From the NCBI GenBank assembly GCA_900557455.1, contig USSM01000009.1, positions 1 through 38,008 on the forward strand: a stretch of DNA of 38,008 bases, in the 5' to 3' direction. Shown here piece after piece: positions 8,562 through 16,206 of the stretch. The translations under genes were made by a program, and so were the position numbers. A model generated the notes under the pieces. That model was not told where the DNA came from, ran no database searches, and worked only from the letters and a program-made list of their open reading frames with translations. Numbering within the stretch: position 1 is the stretch's first letter; the number at the start of each line of letters is the position of its first letter. This DNA is from an uncultured Collinsella sp. (lineage in GTDB: Bacteria; Actinomycetota; Coriobacteriia; Coriobacteriales; Coriobacteriaceae).

Positions 8562-9452
8562 TCACTGGAGCGCCTGGGCGCCAAGGGCCAGACAACCCAT
8601 GATGCCCTGCTTGCCCTCAAGGCTGTTATTGACAATGTAGGTTTCGATGTCGTTGACCTCGGGCGTGACGATATAGCCGTTGAGCATCTCGGCGCACTTT
8701 TTGCGTGCGAGCGGCACGATGGGGGTGTGGTCGGCCACGCCGCCGCCGATGATGATCTTCTGCGGGGCATAGCACAGCGTGTAGGTCATGAGCGCCTGTG
8801 CCAGGTAGCCCGCGAGCAGATCCATGGCCTCCGGGTCATCGGCCATGTCTCCGGCGCTCTTGCCATCCCAGCGCTTTTTAACGGCAGGGCCGGCGATGAG
8901 GCCCTCGAGGCAGTTGTCGTGGAAGGGGCAGGCACTGTGCTCGCCGATGGTGTCGCGCGGGTCGCGTGTGACCAGGATGTGGCCGGCCTCGGGATGCATC
9001 ATGCCGTGCACGAGCTTGCCTCCCGAGAGCACGCCGGCGCCCACACCGGTGCCGATGGTCAGGTAGACCACGTCGGTGAGGCCCTGGGCGCAACCAAAGG
9101 TGACCTCGCCCAAGCAGGCGACGTTGACGTCGGTATCGTAGCCACAGGGAATATTGAGCTCGTTTTGGATGGTGCCCAGCAGGTCGAAGTAGCGCCATGC
9201 CGTTTTGGGCGTCTCCAGGATCTTGCCGTATTGGGGCGAGGCGGGGTTGACCGCGGTGGGGCCAAAGGCGCCGATGCCCAGGGCGGCGATGCCCTTGTCG
9301 GCAAACCATGCGTTGACGGCCTCGACGGTTTCCTGCGGTGTCGTGGTCGCGATCTGCTCGCGCTCCAGGACCGTACCGTCCGCATAGCCCGTGGCGCAGA
9401 CCATCTTGGTACCGCCGGCCTCGAGCGCTCCGATAAGCTGCTGCTCTGCCAT
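8562..9452 (-). CDS. ROK family kinase, probable fructokinase
   Basis: 296 aa. The phosphate-1 loop is EAGGTK (residues 11-16), the phosphate-2 loop is GTGVGAG (134-140), and the catalytic Asp lies in YDTDVN (105-110). The zinc site that defines ROK fructokinases is visible as H158 with C175, H178 and C181 in SACPFHDNC. Fructokinases of this subgroup (GmuE/ScrK-like) phosphorylate fructose at C6 with ATP; specificity is inferred from these motifs. The start is supported by AGAGAGG just upstream. Ahead of it lies a candidate -10 (TATACT, 9491-9496, complement) overlapping a perfect palindrome TAGAGCTCTA (9495-9504), a possible operator. No sugar transporter is adjacent. Confidence 0.88.
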   Translation of the reverse strand: MAEQQLIGALEAGGTKMVCATGYADGTVLEREQIATTTPQETVEAVNAWFADKGIAALGIGAFGPTAVNPASPQYGKILETPKTAWRYFDLLGTIQNELNIPCGYDTDVNVACLGEVTFGCAQGLTDVVYLTIGTGVGAGVLSGGKLVHGMMHPEAGHILVTRDPRDTIGEHSACPFHDNCLEGLIAGPAVKKRWDGKSAGDMADDPEAMDLLAGYLAQALMTYTLCYAPQKIIIGGGVADHTPIVPLARKKCAEMLNGYIVTPEVNDIETYIVNNSLEGKQGIMGCLALGAQALQ

Positions 9453-9525
9453 AGTATTCCTCTCTCTGGGACGAGTTGCTCCGTGACTAAAGTATAGAGC
9501 TCTAAACCATTTAAGAAAGCGCTAT

Positions 9526-9568
9526 AAAAAGAAGCCCTGCAACGCGGTGGGCGGTGCGAGGCTTCTTT
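9526..9568 (-). terminator. Terminator of the aminotransferase gene
   Basis: On the minus strand the arms AGAAGCC and GGCTTCT (9560-9566 and 9530-9536) are followed by a T run (complement of 9526-9530). The loop is long, with partial inner pairing. Confidence 0.7.
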
Positions 9569-9593
9569 GGTTGCTTTAGTTGCCGGGCCGTCC

Positions 9594-10775
9594 TTACCCG
9601 CGAGGCTTGATTTTATCACGTAGCGACTTGAGGTTCTCCAGCGCCGCGTTAAGCGTCTCGTCTCGCTTGGCAAAGTGGAAGCGGATCAGATGGTTGACGG
9701 GCTCGCGGAAGAAGCTTGAACCGGGAACGGCGCCCACGCCAACCTTGGAGGCGAGATCCTCACAGAAGTCGAGGTCGCTCTCGTAGCCAAACTCAGAGAT
9801 GTCCATCATGACGTAGTAGGCGCCCTGCGGCACGTTGTGCTCAAGACCGATGCTATCGAGGCCCTGGCAGAACAGGTCGCGCTTGGCGGTGTAGAGGTCG
9901 AGGACCTCATCGTAATAGCTGTCGTCGAAGTTGAGGGCGGTGACGACGGCTTCCTGCAGGGGAGCGGCGGCGCCTACGGTGAGGAAGTCGTGGATCTTTT
10001 TGATGCGCTCGGTGATTTCGGCGGGAGCGATGGTGTAGCCCAGGCGCCAACCGGTGATGGAGTAGGTCTTGGACAGCGAGCTGCAGCTGATTGTGCGCTC
10101 GAACATGCCGGGCAGCGTGGCCATATAGACATGTTCGTGGGGCGCATAGACGATGTGCTCGTAGACCTCGTCGGTGATGCAGTACGCGTCGTACTTTTTG
10201 CACAGGTCGGCGATAAAAGTGAGCTCCTCGCGCGTAAAGACCTTGCCGCAGGGGTTGGACGGGTTGCACAGGACGATGGCCTTGGGGTCGTTGTCGCGGA
10301 AGGCCGCCTCGAGCGTCTCGCGGTCAAAGTCGAACGTGGGCGGGTTGAGCGGCACATAGATGGGCTCGGCACCCGAAAGAATCGTGTCGGCGCCGTAGTT
10401 CTCGTAGAACGGCGAGAAGATGACGACCCTGTCTCCGGGGTTCGTGACCGTCATCATGGCGGCCATCATGGCCTCGGTGGAGCCACAGGTGACCACGATG
10501 TTCTGGTTGGGGTCGACCGGCATGCCCATAAAGTGCTCCTGCTTGGCAGCGAGCGCCTCGCGCATGGCCTGGGAGCCCCAGGTGATGGAGTACTGGTGAT
10601 AGAGCGGCTTGGGGTCGGCGGCGATGGTGCTCAGGCTGTTGAGCAGCTGCGCCGGGGGATCGAAGTCAGGGAAGCCCTGCGAGAGGTTGACGGCACCGTA
10701 CTTATTGGAGATGCGTGTCATGCGGCGGATGACCGAATCGGTGAATGATGCCGTGCGATTGGAGAGTTCTTTCAT
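9594..10775 (-). CDS. PLP-dependent class I/II aminotransferase
   Basis: 393 aa fold-type I aminotransferase. The Schiff-base lysine is K236 in SSLSKTYSITGWRLGY. Other cofactor and substrate residues are N174 in NPSNPCGK, D202 and Y205 in TDEVYEH, and R244. The early NLSQGFPDFDPP stretch is typical of the kynurenine/glutamine/methionine aminotransferase branch rather than classical AspC, so an aromatic or methionine-type keto-acid transaminase is likely; substrate is inference. The start at 10775 has AAAGGA upstream. It is a single gene between its own terminator and the tRNA pair. Confidence 0.88.
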   Translation of the reverse strand: MKELSNRTASFTDSVIRRMTRISNKYGAVNLSQGFPDFDPPAQLLNSLSTIAADPKPLYHQYSITWGSQAMREALAAKQEHFMGMPVDPNQNIVVTCGSTEAMMAAMMTVTNPGDRVVIFSPFYENYGADTILSGAEPIYVPLNPPTFDFDRETLEAAFRDNDPKAIVLCNPSNPCGKVFTREELTFIADLCKKYDAYCITDEVYEHIVYAPHEHVYMATLPGMFERTISCSSLSKTYSITGWRLGYTIAPAEITERIKKIHDFLTVGAAAPLQEAVVTALNFDDSYYDEVLDLYTAKRDLFCQGLDSIGLEHNVPQGAYYVMMDISEFGYESDLDFCEDLASKVGVGAVPGSSFFREPVNHLIRFHFAKRDETLNAALENLKSLRDKIKPRG

Positions 10776-10885
10776 GACGGTCCTTTCGAGGGTTTGCAGT
10801 GGGGCAAGTTTACTCCTATGAAAAGGGTGGGAATTGCTCGAAACGCACTCGAAAAACTCTTTTCAAAATTCTTGAAAATTGGGGC

Positions 10886-10914
10886 TTGCATCGCATGGCG
10901 TTCCTTGCAATAAT
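10886..10914 (+). promoter_or_regulatory. Candidate promoter of the tRNA-His/tRNA-Lys unit
   Basis: TTGCAT (10886-10891), a 17-base spacer and AATAAT (10909-10914), about 27 bases before the tRNA-His 5' end. Confidence 0.6.
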
Positions 10915-10941
10915 AGTCGAGCGCGAAGCGCACAGGACACG

Positions 10942-11018
10942 GTGGGTGTAGCTCAGTTGGCTAGAGCGACGGGTTGTGGTCCCGTAGGTCGAGGGTTCGA
11001 GTCCCTTTACCCACCCCA
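10942..11018 (+). tRNA. tRNA-His (GTG)
   Basis: Complete cloverleaf: acceptor GTGGGTG/TACCCAC, anticodon stem ACGGG/CCCGT around TTGTGGT (anticodon GTG), and T-arm GAGGG-TTCGAGT-CCCTT. The discriminator is C73 and CCA is encoded. A genomic G at 10941 supplies the G-1 that pairs with C73, the identity element of histidine tRNA. Confidence 0.96.
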
Positions 11019-11040
11019 GTTCTTGCTTCGTGTTGATATC

Positions 11041-11116
11041 GGGTCGTTAGCTCAGTTGGTAGAGCAGGGGACTCTTAATCCCAAGGTCCAGGGTTCGAAC
11101 CCCTGACGGCCCACCA
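11041..11116 (+). tRNA. tRNA-Lys (CTT)
   Basis: Acceptor GGGTCGT/ACGGCCC, anticodon loop CTCTTAA (anticodon CTT), T-arm loop TTCGAAC, discriminator A, and encoded CCA (11114-11116). It is 22 bases after tRNA-His and shares its terminator, so the two are probably co-transcribed. The outermost anticodon-stem pair looks like a G-A mismatch. Confidence 0.96.
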
Positions 11117-11124
11117 AAGCATGT

Positions 11125-11156
11125 AAGACGGTCAACGAAAGTTGGCCGTCTTTTTT
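11125..11156 (+). terminator. Terminator of the tRNA unit
   Basis: Stem AAGACGGTCAAC / GTTGGCCGTCTT with a GAAA tetraloop and one G-U pair, followed by T6. Confidence 0.92.
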
Positions 11157-11209
11157 GTTGACCTTACATGGGGTCGAACCCGAAAGGGCGCGGAGCTGAG
11201 CTGTCTGCA

Positions 11210-11285
11210 CCGTGATTCCCTTAGGGAAAACACGGCTCAAGCCCCGTAAGCGTGTTCTCCTTGGGGGAATCATACTTACGGGGCT
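11210..11285. repeat. Interleaved double inverted repeat between tRNA-Lys and the FAD gene
   Basis: Arm A (11214-11234) pairs with A' (11251-11271): 17 Watson-Crick and three G-U pairs of 21 if read as plus-strand RNA. Arm B (AGCCCCGTAAG, 11240-11250) pairs perfectly with B' (11275-11285). The order is A-B-A'-B', so the two stems are interleaved and cannot both form fully. Arm A can also fold on itself (CCGTG...CACGG, 11210-11235). It is not a classical terminator, having no T run, and has no coding potential. Confidence 0.7.
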
Positions 11286-11331
11286 CGATGCATGTTGAGA
11301 AATTGTGATCAAACTCAAAGTGTGAATCGAT

Positions 11332-12858
11332 TCAGTCTGCTCGATAGTGCGAACCGAGGCTTTCAGTCCGTTTGCGCATGGCTTTGACCATCTCCGCAGC
11401 CAGCTGAATCTGCGACTTTAGGCGGGCGAGGGCAGCGATTTCGCTGTCATTGGCGTGCGGCTTATGCAGCGACGTCGCCTCGTCTTGTAGGCTTTCAAGC
11501 TCTTGAAGCGCCTCGGATAGGCCTGGTTCGGTCCTGTTGATCATGCAGTAGGTGCTCATTGTGTGTTTGAGGCAGCGGGTTAGGCGCTCGGCGACTGCTG
11601 TAGCGATGCCATGCTCGGGGAGGGCGACATCCACCGGTGCGTCAGTCTCGGGAGCGTCCAGTGCTGCTCGAGCCGCCGATGCGCCCGCGATACGCCCGAA
11701 TACGATGCCATTGGCGCTCGACAGCCCTCCGATGCGGTCGGCGCCGTGCATGCCGCCTGTTGCCTCGCCACAGGCGTAGAGGCCCTCAACGCCCGTGTAC
11801 GTGGTCTTGTCGATCTTGATACCGCCGTTAGCGGCGTGGGCATACATCGCCACACGTATCTCGTCACTCGGAGCGATACCATGCTCGTCTTGTAGCCAAG
11901 TGGCAAATGTCTGCACGAACTCGGGGACATTCTCTCGCGGGAAGTCGTAGTGGAGCGCCAGGCCTTCGGCACCCGCTTGATCGATGGCAAGATCGATGGC
12001 GCGGGAAGCCAGGCGTGAAGTGAAGGGACCATATCCGGAGCGCTGTTCAAGCAAATCGTCCAGCTTGACGTCGGCGATATCGACCGGCTGGTCGAACTTG
12101 ACGTAGCGCCAGGTCTTCTCGTTAAAGACAAGGTTGCGCTTAGGCTCAATGAAGCCGGGCATCATCTGCATGAACTCTATATTAGTAAGTGACGCACCGT
12201 GCGACCGCGCGATGGCTTGTGATGAGCTGAGCACGTCGGCGGAAGTGAGGCTGCGCTCGAATAGACCGCCGGTACCGCCGGCGGCGATGATAGTGGCCTT
12301 GGCTGTAAAGGTCACAATGCGCTCGTCCGTTTGGTTGAAGAGCACGGCGCCGACAATTTTTCCGTTCGTATCCTCAACAAGATCGATAAGCTCGTGGCGG
12401 GGGAGCAGGCGTATGCCGAGCGAGTCGATCTGGGCCGTACACGCGTCTTCGAGGGGTTTGCGGGTGAGGCCGCGCCACATTCTCGTCTTGTGGTCGAAGC
12501 AGGGGATAAATTGCTTTTGCTGGGCGCTTTCGGCGCTTTGCGGACGCTGGAGTTCTACGCCCAGATCCTGTTCGAGCCAGTCAATCGCTTGGGGAATGCC
12601 GTGGACGAACGTCTGGACGAGTTCGGGGTCGGCAACGCCGCCACCGACGGTTTGGATGGTGTCGATAAGGTCTTGTTCGTCGTCTTTGTCGACGGGACCA
12701 ATAAGCCCGAGGCCCCAGGTGCCCGGGAAGAAGCTCGATCCGCTCATGGTCTTGCCAGCGCATGCGATGGCAACGGTCGCGCCCGCGCGTGCTGCTTCTA
12801 TGGCGGCGCAAAGGCCCGCGATGCCCGATCCGATTACCAGTACATCAGTTGATTCCAT
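11332..12858 (-). CDS. FAD-dependent oxidoreductase, NadB/fumarate reductase flavoprotein family
   Basis: 508 aa. The N-terminal dinucleotide-binding motif VLVIGSGIAGLCAAIEAA and the C-terminal stretch with HAANGGIKID, GLYACGEATGGMHGADRIGG and SSANGIVFGRIAG place it in the family of L-aspartate oxidase and the SdhA/FrdA flavoproteins. No NadA/NadC, Fe-S subunit or membrane anchor gene is adjacent, so the electron partner and substrate are unknown. It could be a soluble fumarate-reductase-like enzyme or an aspartate oxidase. The start is placed at 12858 (MESTDVLVIG), directly before the nucleotide-binding strand and preceded by AAAGGA. The frame stays open for 41 further codons upstream, but that part looks like untranslated sequence. 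Confidence 0.85.
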   Translation of the reverse strand: MESTDVLVIGSGIAGLCAAIEAARAGATVAIACAGKTMSGSSFFPGTWGLGLIGPVDKDDEQDLIDTIQTVGGGVADPELVQTFVHGIPQAIDWLEQDLGVELQRPQSAESAQQKQFIPCFDHKTRMWRGLTRKPLEDACTAQIDSLGIRLLPRHELIDLVEDTNGKIVGAVLFNQTDERIVTFTAKATIIAAGGTGGLFERSLTSADVLSSSQAIARSHGASLTNIEFMQMMPGFIEPKRNLVFNEKTWRYVKFDQPVDIADVKLDDLLEQRSGYGPFTSRLASRAIDLAIDQAGAEGLALHYDFPRENVPEFVQTFATWLQDEHGIAPSDEIRVAMYAHAANGGIKIDKTTYTGVEGLYACGEATGGMHGADRIGGLSSANGIVFGRIAGASAARAALDAPETDAPVDVALPEHGIATAVAERLTRCLKHTMSTYCMINRTEPGLSEALQELESLQDEATSLHKPHANDSEIAALARLKSQIQLAAEMVKAMRKRTESLGSHYRAD

Positions 12859-12994
12859 AGGATTCCTTTCTCGTTCGCGCATTGTCGCACGGGTGATCGG
12901 CAAAGGTATCGTGAAGACATAGGTATTCGGTAAAGGGCCAAAATGGAAGGTGGGCGTTACCGATGCTTTATCGCCCAACATAGTCTTCTCAATA

Positions 12995-13061
12995 AGTTGC
13001 GGTGAAATTGGGACTCACAAGGCTTCTGGAGCAGTCAGATGGCCTGTATTTACTCGCAACT
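12995..13061 (+). repeat. 67-base palindromic repeat, copy 2 (degenerate)
   Basis: The left arm begins AGTTGCGGTGAAATTGGGAC (12995-13014) and the right arm is GCCTGTATTTACTCGCAACT (13042-13061), with a 27-base interior. Length and phasing match the other two copies exactly, but the arms have diverged: about 15 of 20 bases (left) and 13 of 20 (right) match copy 3. Confidence 0.65.
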
Positions 13062-13085
13062 GGTATACCGGGAGGACCGCTAAGA

Positions 13086-13152
13086 AGTTGCGGTGGAATA
13101 GTTCCTGTTTGGAAGGATGGGGCGGCTGTTTAGGAACTATTTCACCGCAACT
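13086..13152 (+). repeat. 67-base palindromic repeat, copy 3
   Basis: Left arm AGTTGCGGTGGAATAGTTCC (13086-13105), 27-base loop, right arm GGAACTATTTCACCGCAACT (13133-13152). The single non-complementary position is a G-U pair as plus-strand RNA and falls at the same place as in copy 1. It is 24 bases after copy 2 and about 2.2 kb before the REP-type transposase. Confidence 0.82.
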
Positions 13153-13163
13153 GAGGGAGGGAC

Positions 13164-13198
13164 AAAAAAGGGCCACTACCCGGGTGGGTAGCGGCCCT
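13164..13198 (-). terminator. Terminator of the GGGtGRT/NifU-like operon
   Basis: On the minus strand, AGGGCCGCTACCC / GGGTAGTGGCCCT forms the stem, followed by T6 (complement of 13164-13169). Confidence 0.9.
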
Positions 13199-13232
13199 AA
13201 AGCTCAACTACATGAGCATCGCGCGGGCGCGA

Positions 13233-14237
13233 TTAGGCCTTGAGGGCCTCCTCGACGGCGACAGCGCAGGCGACGGTGGCACCGACCATGGGGTTGTTGC
13301 CCATGCCGATGAGACCCATCATGTCGACGTGCGCAGGCACGGAGGAAGAACCGGCGAACTGGGCGTCGGAGTGCATACGGCCCATGGTGTCGGTCATGCC
13401 GTAAGAGGCAGGGCCGGCGCCCATGTTGTCCGGGTGCAGGGTACGGCCAGTGCCGCCACCAGAAGCGACGGAGAAGTACTTCTTGCCAGCCTCGAGGCGC
13501 TCCTTCTTGTAGGTGCCAGCGACGGGGTGCTGGAAGCGCGTCGGGTTGGTGGAGTTGCCGGTGATCGAGATGTCGACGTTCTCGTGCCACATGATGGCAA
13601 CGCCCTCGCGGACGTCGTCGGCGCCGTAGCAGTTGACGGCGGCGCGGGGACCATCGGAGTAGGGGATGGTCTCGACGACCTTGAGCTCGCCCGTGAAGTA
13701 GTCGAACTGGGTCTTCACGTAGGTGAAGCCGTTGATGCGGGCGATGATCTGAGCGGCGTCCTTGCCCAGACCGTTGAGGATAACGCGCAGCGGCTTCTTG
13801 CGAGCCTTGTTGGCGTTCAGAGCCAGGCCGATAGCGCCCTCAGCGGCAGCGAAGGACTCGTGGCCAGCCAGGAAGGCGAAGCACTCGGTGTCGTCGGAGA
13901 GCAGCATGGCGCCCAGGTTGCCGTGGCCCAGACCGACCTTGCGGTCCTCGGCGACGGAGCCGGGAACGGTGAAGGCCTGGATGCCCTCGCCGATGATGGC
14001 AGCAGCCTCAGAAGCGGACTTGGCGCCACGCTTGACAGCGAGAGCGCAGCCGAGGGTGTAGGCCCACTCGGCGTTCTGGAAGGCGATGGACTGGGTGTTG
14101 TTGACGATCTCACGCGGGTTGAAGCCCTTGTCGGTGCAGATCTGCAGAGCTTCCTCGAGGGAGGCGATGCCGTTGTCGGCGAGGCACTTGTTGATCTTGT
14201 CAGCGCGGCGCTCGTAACCTTCGAACGTAACAGTCAT
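13233..14237 (-). CDS. GGGtGRT protein (family of unknown function)
   Basis: 334 aa. The namesake motif is present as ASGGGTGRTLHPDNMG in the C-terminal third. This family occurs in anaerobes, and I know it as a genomic neighbour of NifU-like scaffolds; its biochemical role is not established. The sequence is soluble, with no signal peptide or membrane segment. Six cysteines are scattered and do not form an obvious cluster motif. The start at 14237 is preceded by GGGAGGG. It is the second gene of a two-gene operon, 18 bases after the NifU-like gene, and the terminator at 13164-13198 closes the unit. A role in Fe-S cluster handling is inferred from context only. Confidence 0.88.
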   Translation of the reverse strand: MTVTFEGYERRADKINKCLADNGIASLEEALQICTDKGFNPREIVNNTQSIAFQNAEWAYTLGCALAVKRGAKSASEAAAIIGEGIQAFTVPGSVAEDRKVGLGHGNLGAMLLSDDTECFAFLAGHESFAAAEGAIGLALNANKARKKPLRVILNGLGKDAAQIIARINGFTYVKTQFDYFTGELKVVETIPYSDGPRAAVNCYGADDVREGVAIMWHENVDISITGNSTNPTRFQHPVAGTYKKERLEAGKKYFSVASGGGTGRTLHPDNMGAGPASYGMTDTMGRMHSDAQFAGSSSVPAHVDMMGLIGMGNNPMVGATVACAVAVEEALKA

Positions 14238-14255
14238 AGTTATTTCCCTCCCTTT

Positions 14256-14990
14256 CTACTCGTGAACCGGGAACACGCTGGCGACGGAGTGAGTCTCCTC
14301 GTCGGTGCGCGGGTCGATGTACTTGGCAGCGTTCTCCCACTGACCATAGTGGCCCATAGCGCCAGCGATGGCCTCCTCGGGGGTCTTGCCGGCCTTGACG
14401 GCGTCGGTGAACTTGCCGAGGTTCAGGAACTCGAATGCGATGATCTCGTTCTTGTCGTTGAGAGCCATGCGGGTGACGTAGCCCTGAGCGAGCTCGAGGT
14501 AACGAGCGCCCTTGGCCTTGGTGCCGAACATGGTGCCGACCTGAGAGCGAAGGCCCTTGCCGAGGTCGTCGAGGGAGGCGCCCACGGGCAGGCCGCCCTC
14601 GGAGAACGCGGTCTGGCTGCGGCCGTAAACGATCTGCAGGAAGATCTCGCGCATAGCAACGTTGATGGCGTCGCAGACGAGGTCGGTGTTGAGGGCCTCG
14701 AGGATGGTCTTACCGGGAAGGATCTCGGAAGCCATGGCGGCAGAGTGGGTCATGCCCGAGCAGCCGATGGTCTCAACGAGGGCCTCCTCGATGATGCCGT
14801 CCTTGACGTTCAGCGTGAGCTTGCAGGCGCCCTGCTGAGGTGCGCACCAACCCACACCGTGCGTAAGACCGGAGATGTCGGAAATCTCCTTAGCCTGGAC
14901 CCACTTGCCCTCCTCGGGGATGGGTGCGGGGCCGTGGTATGCACCCTTGGCAACGGGGCACATGTTCTCCACTTCCTGTGAGTACTGCAT
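14256..14990 (-). CDS. NifU-like iron-sulfur cluster assembly scaffold protein
   Basis: 244 aa. The region HGVGWCAPQQGACKLTLNVKD, continuing to ETIGCSGMTHSAAMASEIL, resembles the NifU/IscU N-terminal scaffold fold, with cysteines placed as cluster ligands. The C-terminal 120 residues are specific to the version that accompanies GGGtGRT proteins. The start is placed at 14990 (MQYSQEV) with GGAG immediately upstream; the frame is open 28 codons further without support. It is first in the operon with the GGGtGRT gene. A possible -10 (TATTAT, complement of 15084-15089) lies about 95 bases upstream, with no convincing -35. It is clearly distinct from the SufU gene 2 kb away. Confidence 0.85.
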   Translation of the reverse strand: MQYSQEVENMCPVAKGAYHGPAPIPEEGKWVQAKEISDISGLTHGVGWCAPQQGACKLTLNVKDGIIEEALVETIGCSGMTHSAAMASEILPGKTILEALNTDLVCDAINVAMREIFLQIVYGRSQTAFSEGGLPVGASLDDLGKGLRSQVGTMFGTKAKGARYLELAQGYVTRMALNDKNEIIAFEFLNLGKFTDAVKAGKTPEEAIAGAMGHYGQWENAAKYIDPRTDEETHSVASVFPVHE

Positions 14991-15143
14991 GCCTCTCCTC
15001 TCTATCGTGTTGGCGTCCCGTCTGGGGGTCGTGGCTGGCGATTGCCGGGCGACCCTTCGAAAGGGACATGACATGCAGCCCCTATAATACCGCGAAATGC
15101 ACGGAATATTCGGCGAACGGCTCAGTTTTCGTAGCGAGAAGTC

Positions 15144-15197
15144 CGGAAGTTTTAATTAAAACGGTTTAACGCTATGTTCTGTGGTCGCGAACTTCCG
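15144..15197. repeat. AT-rich palindrome and flanking inverted repeat upstream of the transposase
   Basis: A perfect 14-base palindrome GTTTTAATTAAAAC (15149-15162) lies inside an eight-base inverted repeat, CGGAAGTT (15144-15151) and AACTTCCG (15190-15197). It is between the divergent NifU-like operon and the transposase gene and could be an operator or part of the transposon end. No function can be read from it. Confidence 0.45.
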
Positions 15198-15393
15198 TAG
15201 AGGGGGTCCGTCTTTGGAAAGCTTTTGGTCAGCTCTTGTAAGCGTTGCAGGGGTTGACCTGTTGCAACGGTGCCGTTCGCCGCCTGATTACTGCCTTTGG
15301 CCGCGCGAGTGTATTGTTTTGCGTGAATGTTTTGATGGCACGCTTCAATCGTGCTGTATTGGATGGCAAGAAGATCCCGGTGAAGGGAGCGCC

Positions 15394-16206
15394 ATGCAGC
15401 GCGTTTGGAGAACGGTTACCGGCTTTTACCATGTCTGTGCCCGCGGTACGGGCAAGCGGCTCATCTTTGAGGGCGATGACGACCGGTGGGAGTTTTTGGA
15501 GCTGATGCGCGAGTGCTGTCGCGAGGAGGGCGTGACGGTTGTCGCCTGGTGCCTTATGGGTAATCACGTGCATTTGGTGCTTGCAGATTACGAGGACAGG
15601 ATGAGCGCGGCGATGCACCGTCTGCTTTTGACGTACGCGCGGCGGTTCAATAAACGCACGGGGCGCACAGGCCATCTGTTCCAGAACCGTTTTGACCGGC
15701 GTTCGCTCGATACCGATTGGCAGGTGATGGAGGCTATTCGCTCCGTACACGCCGATCCGCAGGAGGTGGGCATCAGTCTCATTGAGCGTTATCCCTGGAG
15801 CAGCTTTGCGGAGCATTTGTGCGCTTACGACGGTGACGCGGCCGATGTCGCGAGGGGATTTTCCGATCCTTCTTGCGTGCTTGAGCTTTTTGGTTCTGCC
15901 GAGGGCTTTATTGCCTATTCGCTTTCGACGCCCGCGGGCAGTGAGCCAGCGCTGTGCGATATGAAAGAGACGGAGTGGGAGCGCCACGCCTTTGCCGACA
16001 AGATGGCGAAGGAACTCGGGGTTCCGCTTCACGGGGTTAAAGCCGCACCGCCGGCGCAGCGCGATACCGTTATTTTTGGATTGCACGATGCCGGTTTTAC
16101 GGTGCGCCAGATTGAGCGGTATACCGGGATTGGCAAAAGTACCGTCTCTCGTATCGTGCGCGCCCGCGCGCGAACGGCGATGCGGGCTGGCGGAAACGTG
16201 ATGTAA
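15394..16206 (+). CDS. REP-associated (Y1/HUH) transposase
   Basis: 270 aa. The Transposase_17 (IS200-like Y1) fold is recognised by FYHVCARGTGKRLIF at the start and by WCLMGNHVHLVLADYE, with the HUH pair H58 and H60. The candidate catalytic tyrosine is Y81 in LLLTYARRFNKRTGRTGHLFQ. A C-terminal helix-turn-helix (about residues 222-258, IERYTGIGKSTVSRIV) is added. Such single-copy enzymes (RAYTs) nick and rejoin single-stranded palindromic repeats and are often domesticated. All catalytic residues appear intact. The start at 15394 is chosen for AAGGGAG upstream and because the domain begins there; the frame is open upstream to 15181 without similarity. No flanking transposon ends were identified with confidence. 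Confidence 0.88.
   Translation: MQRVWRTVTGFYHVCARGTGKRLIFEGDDDRWEFLELMRECCREEGVTVVAWCLMGNHVHLVLADYEDRMSAAMHRLLLTYARRFNKRTGRTGHLFQNRFDRRSLDTDWQVMEAIRSVHADPQEVGISLIERYPWSSFAEHLCAYDGDAADVARGFSDPSCVLELFGSAEGFIAYSLSTPAGSEPALCDMKETEWERHAFADKMAKELGVPLHGVKAAPPAQRDTVIFGLHDAGFTVRQIERYTGIGKSTVSRIVRARARTAMRAGGNVM

Noticed and set aside
11332..12858. Naming the flavoprotein nadB
   Set aside because: Family motifs fit, but there is no nadA/nadC context and several related flavoproteins share these motifs.
15181..15393. N-terminal extension of the transposase
   Set aside because: The frame is open but there is no ribosome site or similarity; the Y1 domain begins right after the ATG at 15394.
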